From: Carettochelys insculpta
Lineage: Eukaryota; Chordata; Testudines; Carettochelyidae
Assembly: GCF_033958435.1 (NCBI RefSeq)
Contig: NC_134137.1
Coordinates: 104,728,501 to 104,792,500 of the forward strand
DNA length: 64,000 nt
Direction: 5' to 3'
In this document: piece by piece, positions 61,044 through 64,000 of the stretch
How the letters are laid out: the number at the start of each line of letters is the position of its first letter
Numbering within the stretch: the stretch's first letter is position 1
Notes under the pieces: generated by a model
Told to the model about the DNA's origin: nothing
Databases searched by the model: none
Seen by the model: the letters and a program-made list of their open reading frames with translations, nothing else
Made by a program: the position numbers and the translations under genes

Positions 61044-62665
61044 GGGTGACCATATTTCCCTCTGCCACATGTGGGAAATCGGACTTCAGACAGTTCAATG
61101 GAAACCAGTCAGAGCTATACAGTATAAATGTTCAAAATACCATTACCCGTACTGAGCTCCCGTTAAAAAGACACACTGCATTAGTGTAACTAATAATAGG
61201 TGAAAATGAAAAATAGATATTTACAACTGAGGGGTTACTGCTGGTTAGAAGGGCCTGCCTTGTCCTCATCTTGCTGTCCTCCAGTGTGTGATGCTTCTTG
61301 CAGACTGTATTTGTCACTTGAAGTAGTTTTTTAAAGGACATGCTTGGTGGCCCCAGGCATAGAGACTGCAGCTTCCTAGCAGGGGCAGGGACCACAGGGA
61401 TGGGGACTGCAGCCTGCAGCGGGCACAGAAAGCACCAGGGATGAAAGCTGCAACCAGCAGAGCTGCAGGGGTCCTCCCCAGCTGTTAGGGTGGCTGCCCA
61501 GCCATGAAGCACCAGGAACGCAGCCCCATGGAGAAGGGGAGAGACTCCCTTGCTGGAGGGGGCAGCTGTTATGCAAGCGGGATTGGGGGACTTCCCACCT
61601 GCCCTGTGCCGCCTGGAATGGAGCTGCCTCTCCCAGGAGCTTCTCCAGCTGCGGGGGTGGCTGCACTGCAGGGTGGAGTTCCCTGGCTCCAGGAGCAGCT
61701 GCCCTGAGAGGGAGGCGGTGTTCCTAGGTGTCCCATGCTACGGGGCGCTGGGAACTGGCTGCCACACTGCAGGGGAGTTTCCCAGCTGTTCCATGCTGCT
61801 GAGAACAGGGGCTGCCACCCTGCAGGCTGCTGACCTGCAGGGGGAGAAGGGCTGTCCGGCTGCAGGGGATGGCTGCCGCCCACAGGGGAGATCCTCATTT
61901 GCGGGCGCTGCTGCCCCATGGGGTGAGCGGGATTCCCTGCCTGTGGGCGTGGCTACTATGCAAGAGGGGTGGGGGGGGGCTCCACGGCAGCCCCGTGCCC
62001 CTGCTGCCCCACAGGGGAGCCTCCCATGTGCAGAGGCTGCTGCCCTCTAGGCGGGAGGAGGAATTCCCTGGCTCTGGAGGTGTCTCCCCTGTGAGTGTGA
62101 CTCCTCAGCTGCCCTGCACTGCAGGGCATTAGGAATGGGGCTGCTGCCCTGCAGGGGGCTCCCCGACTCCAGGGGCTGCTGCCTCATGGGGGAAATCCCT
62201 GGTTTCTTTACACTGCAGGGCGCCTACAATGGGGCTGCTGCCATCTCGCACATGGGGAGCTTCCCGGCCAAGGGGGGGGCAATTTTCCCACACTGCCAGG
62301 AATGGGACTACGTCCCTGCTGGGGTCTCCGCCCTCCTGCAGTCCCCCTTAAAATCTTGGAGGGGGGGGGACAAACAATGCCCCCCCACCCAACATTTCCT
62401 GCCTTCCCCCTATGGCAGGGGCCCTGGTTCCTCTCCTGCTGCTGCCTGTGCTCCGGGCTGGTCAGTACCTGCTGTATGTCCTGTCCGGCCAGCCCCTGAT
62501 TGATTTTAGCTTCAGCTACGGCTGTGCTGGGGAAGGGCAGCTCAGCGGGGGAGTGAATAAGTGAATATATGGGACAATTTACCCCTTTGTTAAAAAAAAA
62601 GTCAGGATGCCTGCCTAAAATACCAGGACTGTCCCGCTGAAAATGGGATGGATGATCACCTTCCA
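61044..62665. mobile_element. GC-rich nonautonomous DNA element with tandem units
   Basis: The left edge GGTGACCATATTTCCC and the right edge, reverse complemented, GGTGATCATCCATCCCATT are imperfect inverted ends. Between 61370 and 62480 degenerate units of roughly 50-90 bp repeat GGGGCTGCTGCC, CTGCAGGGG and CCCCAGCTGC phrases. The long open frames here are a by-product of the GC-rich repeats. Confidence 0.45.
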
Positions 62666-63395
62666 TATTGAATACTGAAGTCATGCATGGGATATATACA
62701 GGAGCTGTTTGTACTCTGCCATTTCAAACACATTGGTTACTTTTCACAATGTGCTGCTAATCACAGTAACCAAAATGGTCTGGTAAGGAAAAGGCTGTAT
62801 CATATATATATGACATTTGATCCTGGCCTGCCTCTGTTGGAAGGTATTGTGATGAGTGAAGGACCAGCCTCCAAATGTTGGAAGGCTGGGATAACCATTG
62901 GGATAAAGCGTGTGTGTTTCAAATCTCAAAGGGACCCAGTGCTGCACTCAGAACTCCCACTGACTTCACTGGTTAAACAGTGCCCAATTCAGGCCCCTTG
63001 AACTCAGTGGAAGGATTTTTACTCACGTGGATGGGGACTGGATCAGCCCCAAGGGCCCACCTTTGAACATCTGGAGCCTGTAAACTGGGATGGAAATCTG
63101 AGAACAGCCTTCCTTCTGAAAATTTCTGAAGTTAATGGGAGCTTTGTCAAGAACTTCACTGACAGCAAGATCAAGCCCAGTTAATAAGGAAAACTGAAAA
63201 TTCTCCTCAGAAAGACAATAGATTTCAGGAAAATGTAAGTGGGCTATTTTTAAGCTCTGTGGTTTCCCTAAGTAAACATACAGGCTTATCCATGTTATTA
63301 TATAGTGTACTACACCCCTTCAATTAGGAAACAAAAGGATAAACAAGACATTCTAAGCAGGATTTGCTACCTGTTGTGTTAGTTGCTCAGGGATT
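62666..63395. other. Intergenic, no recognised feature
   Basis: No gene or repeat edge recognised. Confidence 0.35.
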
Positions 63396-63399
63396 CAAA

Positions 63400-63850
63400 A
63401 GTTAGCAAGGACCATCATGACACCTAGTCTGATCATCTGCACGTTGTAGGCTGCTCCCACCCTCCCCTGAAATGGACCCCAAACCTCTGGCTGGGTTACT
63501 GAAGTCCTCAAATCATGCGGTAAAGTTACAGAGAATCCACCATTTACAGTCTTTCAAAGCTTCAAGCAACCCATGCCCCATGCTGCAGAAGGAAGGAGAA
63601 AAACCAGGATTTCTGCCAATCTGCCTGGGGGGGAAGTTCCTTTCCACTCCCAATATGGTGATCAGTTGGACTGTAAATTATATGGGCAAGAGCCCTTGCC
63701 AAACACATGGAAAAGAATTTGTTGCAGTAAGATCAGTCTCCTCATCTAGTGTCCCATCACCAGCCATTGCAAATATTTGCTTCCACCAGGGGCAGACCCC
63801 CTACTTGCTATTGTAGGCAGTCTTATTATACCCGCAAGTAACTGTATTCT
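63400..63850. mobile_element. Probable CR1-type 3' UTR repeat
   Basis: The order of GGTGATCAGTTGGACTGTAA, GGGCAAGAGCCCTTGCCAAA, CCTCATCTAGTGTCCCATC and GCCATTGCAAATATTTGC resembles an ancient CR1-group 3' UTR known from birds and reptiles. No RT frame is adjacent, so the class is tentative. Confidence 0.4.
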
Positions 63851-64000
63851 GTACGGTACCAAGATGCTACGTGGTCAGCTCTTTGGCTAACAGTGGAGGG
63901 GAACCACCGGCTCATGGACTAGGTGTGGTTCTTCAGGATTATCAGCCACAGGTCACTAAACTGTTTATCTACCTGAGCATCTGCAGAGGTGGCCTCTCAC
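63851..64000. other. Intergenic, no recognised feature
   Basis: Nothing identified to the window end. Confidence 0.3.

Noticed and set aside
61550..62050. 166-codon + strand frame in GC-rich DNA
   Set aside because: Explained by tandem GC-rich units that keep several frames open at once.

Overview
The window looks like nuclear DNA of a non-avian sauropsid, most likely a turtle (a crocodilian is the main alternative). The reasons are a spliced vertebrate gene in small phase-consistent exons, CR1 LINEs with reptile-type 3' ends, Penelope-like elements of the GIY-YIG class, many PIF/Harbinger and hAT elements, and a DIRS tyrosine-recombinase retrotransposon. The species call is inference. No prokaryotic signal is present.

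The only host gene I can support is GPR180 on the + strand. Seven coding exons lie at 7262-7462, 18331-18511, 18730-18779, 20802-20959, 21876-22067, 22757-22834 and 32064-32222. They join without a phase break, encode about 339 residues and end at a stop. The 5' exons must lie upstream of the window. Everything from 1 to 32063 is therefore GPR180 intron or exon, and 32223 onward is 3' UTR and then intergenic DNA. In other amniotes SOX21 follows GPR180, so the right half may be SOX21 flanking DNA (knowledge plus inference).

The last GPR180 intron carries an apparently complete, sense-oriented DIRS element at 25826-31910. It has a gag-like ORF, an RT/RNase H ORF with all catalytic residues visible, an overlapping tyrosine recombinase ORF with R-HxxR-Y, inverted terminal repeats identical over at least 130 bp, and an internal complementary region that reads as the complement of the joined element ends.

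The intergenic half is a stack of nested mobile elements. At 40659-42943 a Penelope-like element sits as a head-to-head inverted pair inside a Harbinger relic, flanked by a perfect 15-bp target duplication. A 137-bp miniature of the same kind at 50219-50355 also has a 15-bp duplication. Further palindromic Penelope tails lie at 48030-48290 and 55655-55850. All carry a motif matching a minimal hammerhead ribozyme, with stem I and stem II changing in step between subfamilies. An old + strand LINE (44.8-48.8 kb) is interrupted by a younger CR1, a Penelope palindrome and a MITE. A hAT MITE sits in another CR1.

Other elements are two related Harbinger-type elements at 10677-12847 and 13129-14783, near-perfect foldback MITEs at 33495-33927 and 39349-39739, a solo LTR at 24376-25192, mariner-like elements, and L2-like LINE relics at 8.7 kb and 57.8-59.0 kb. 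Stretches between these hold nothing I recognise. Some may be conserved non-coding DNA, but that cannot be judged from one sequence.
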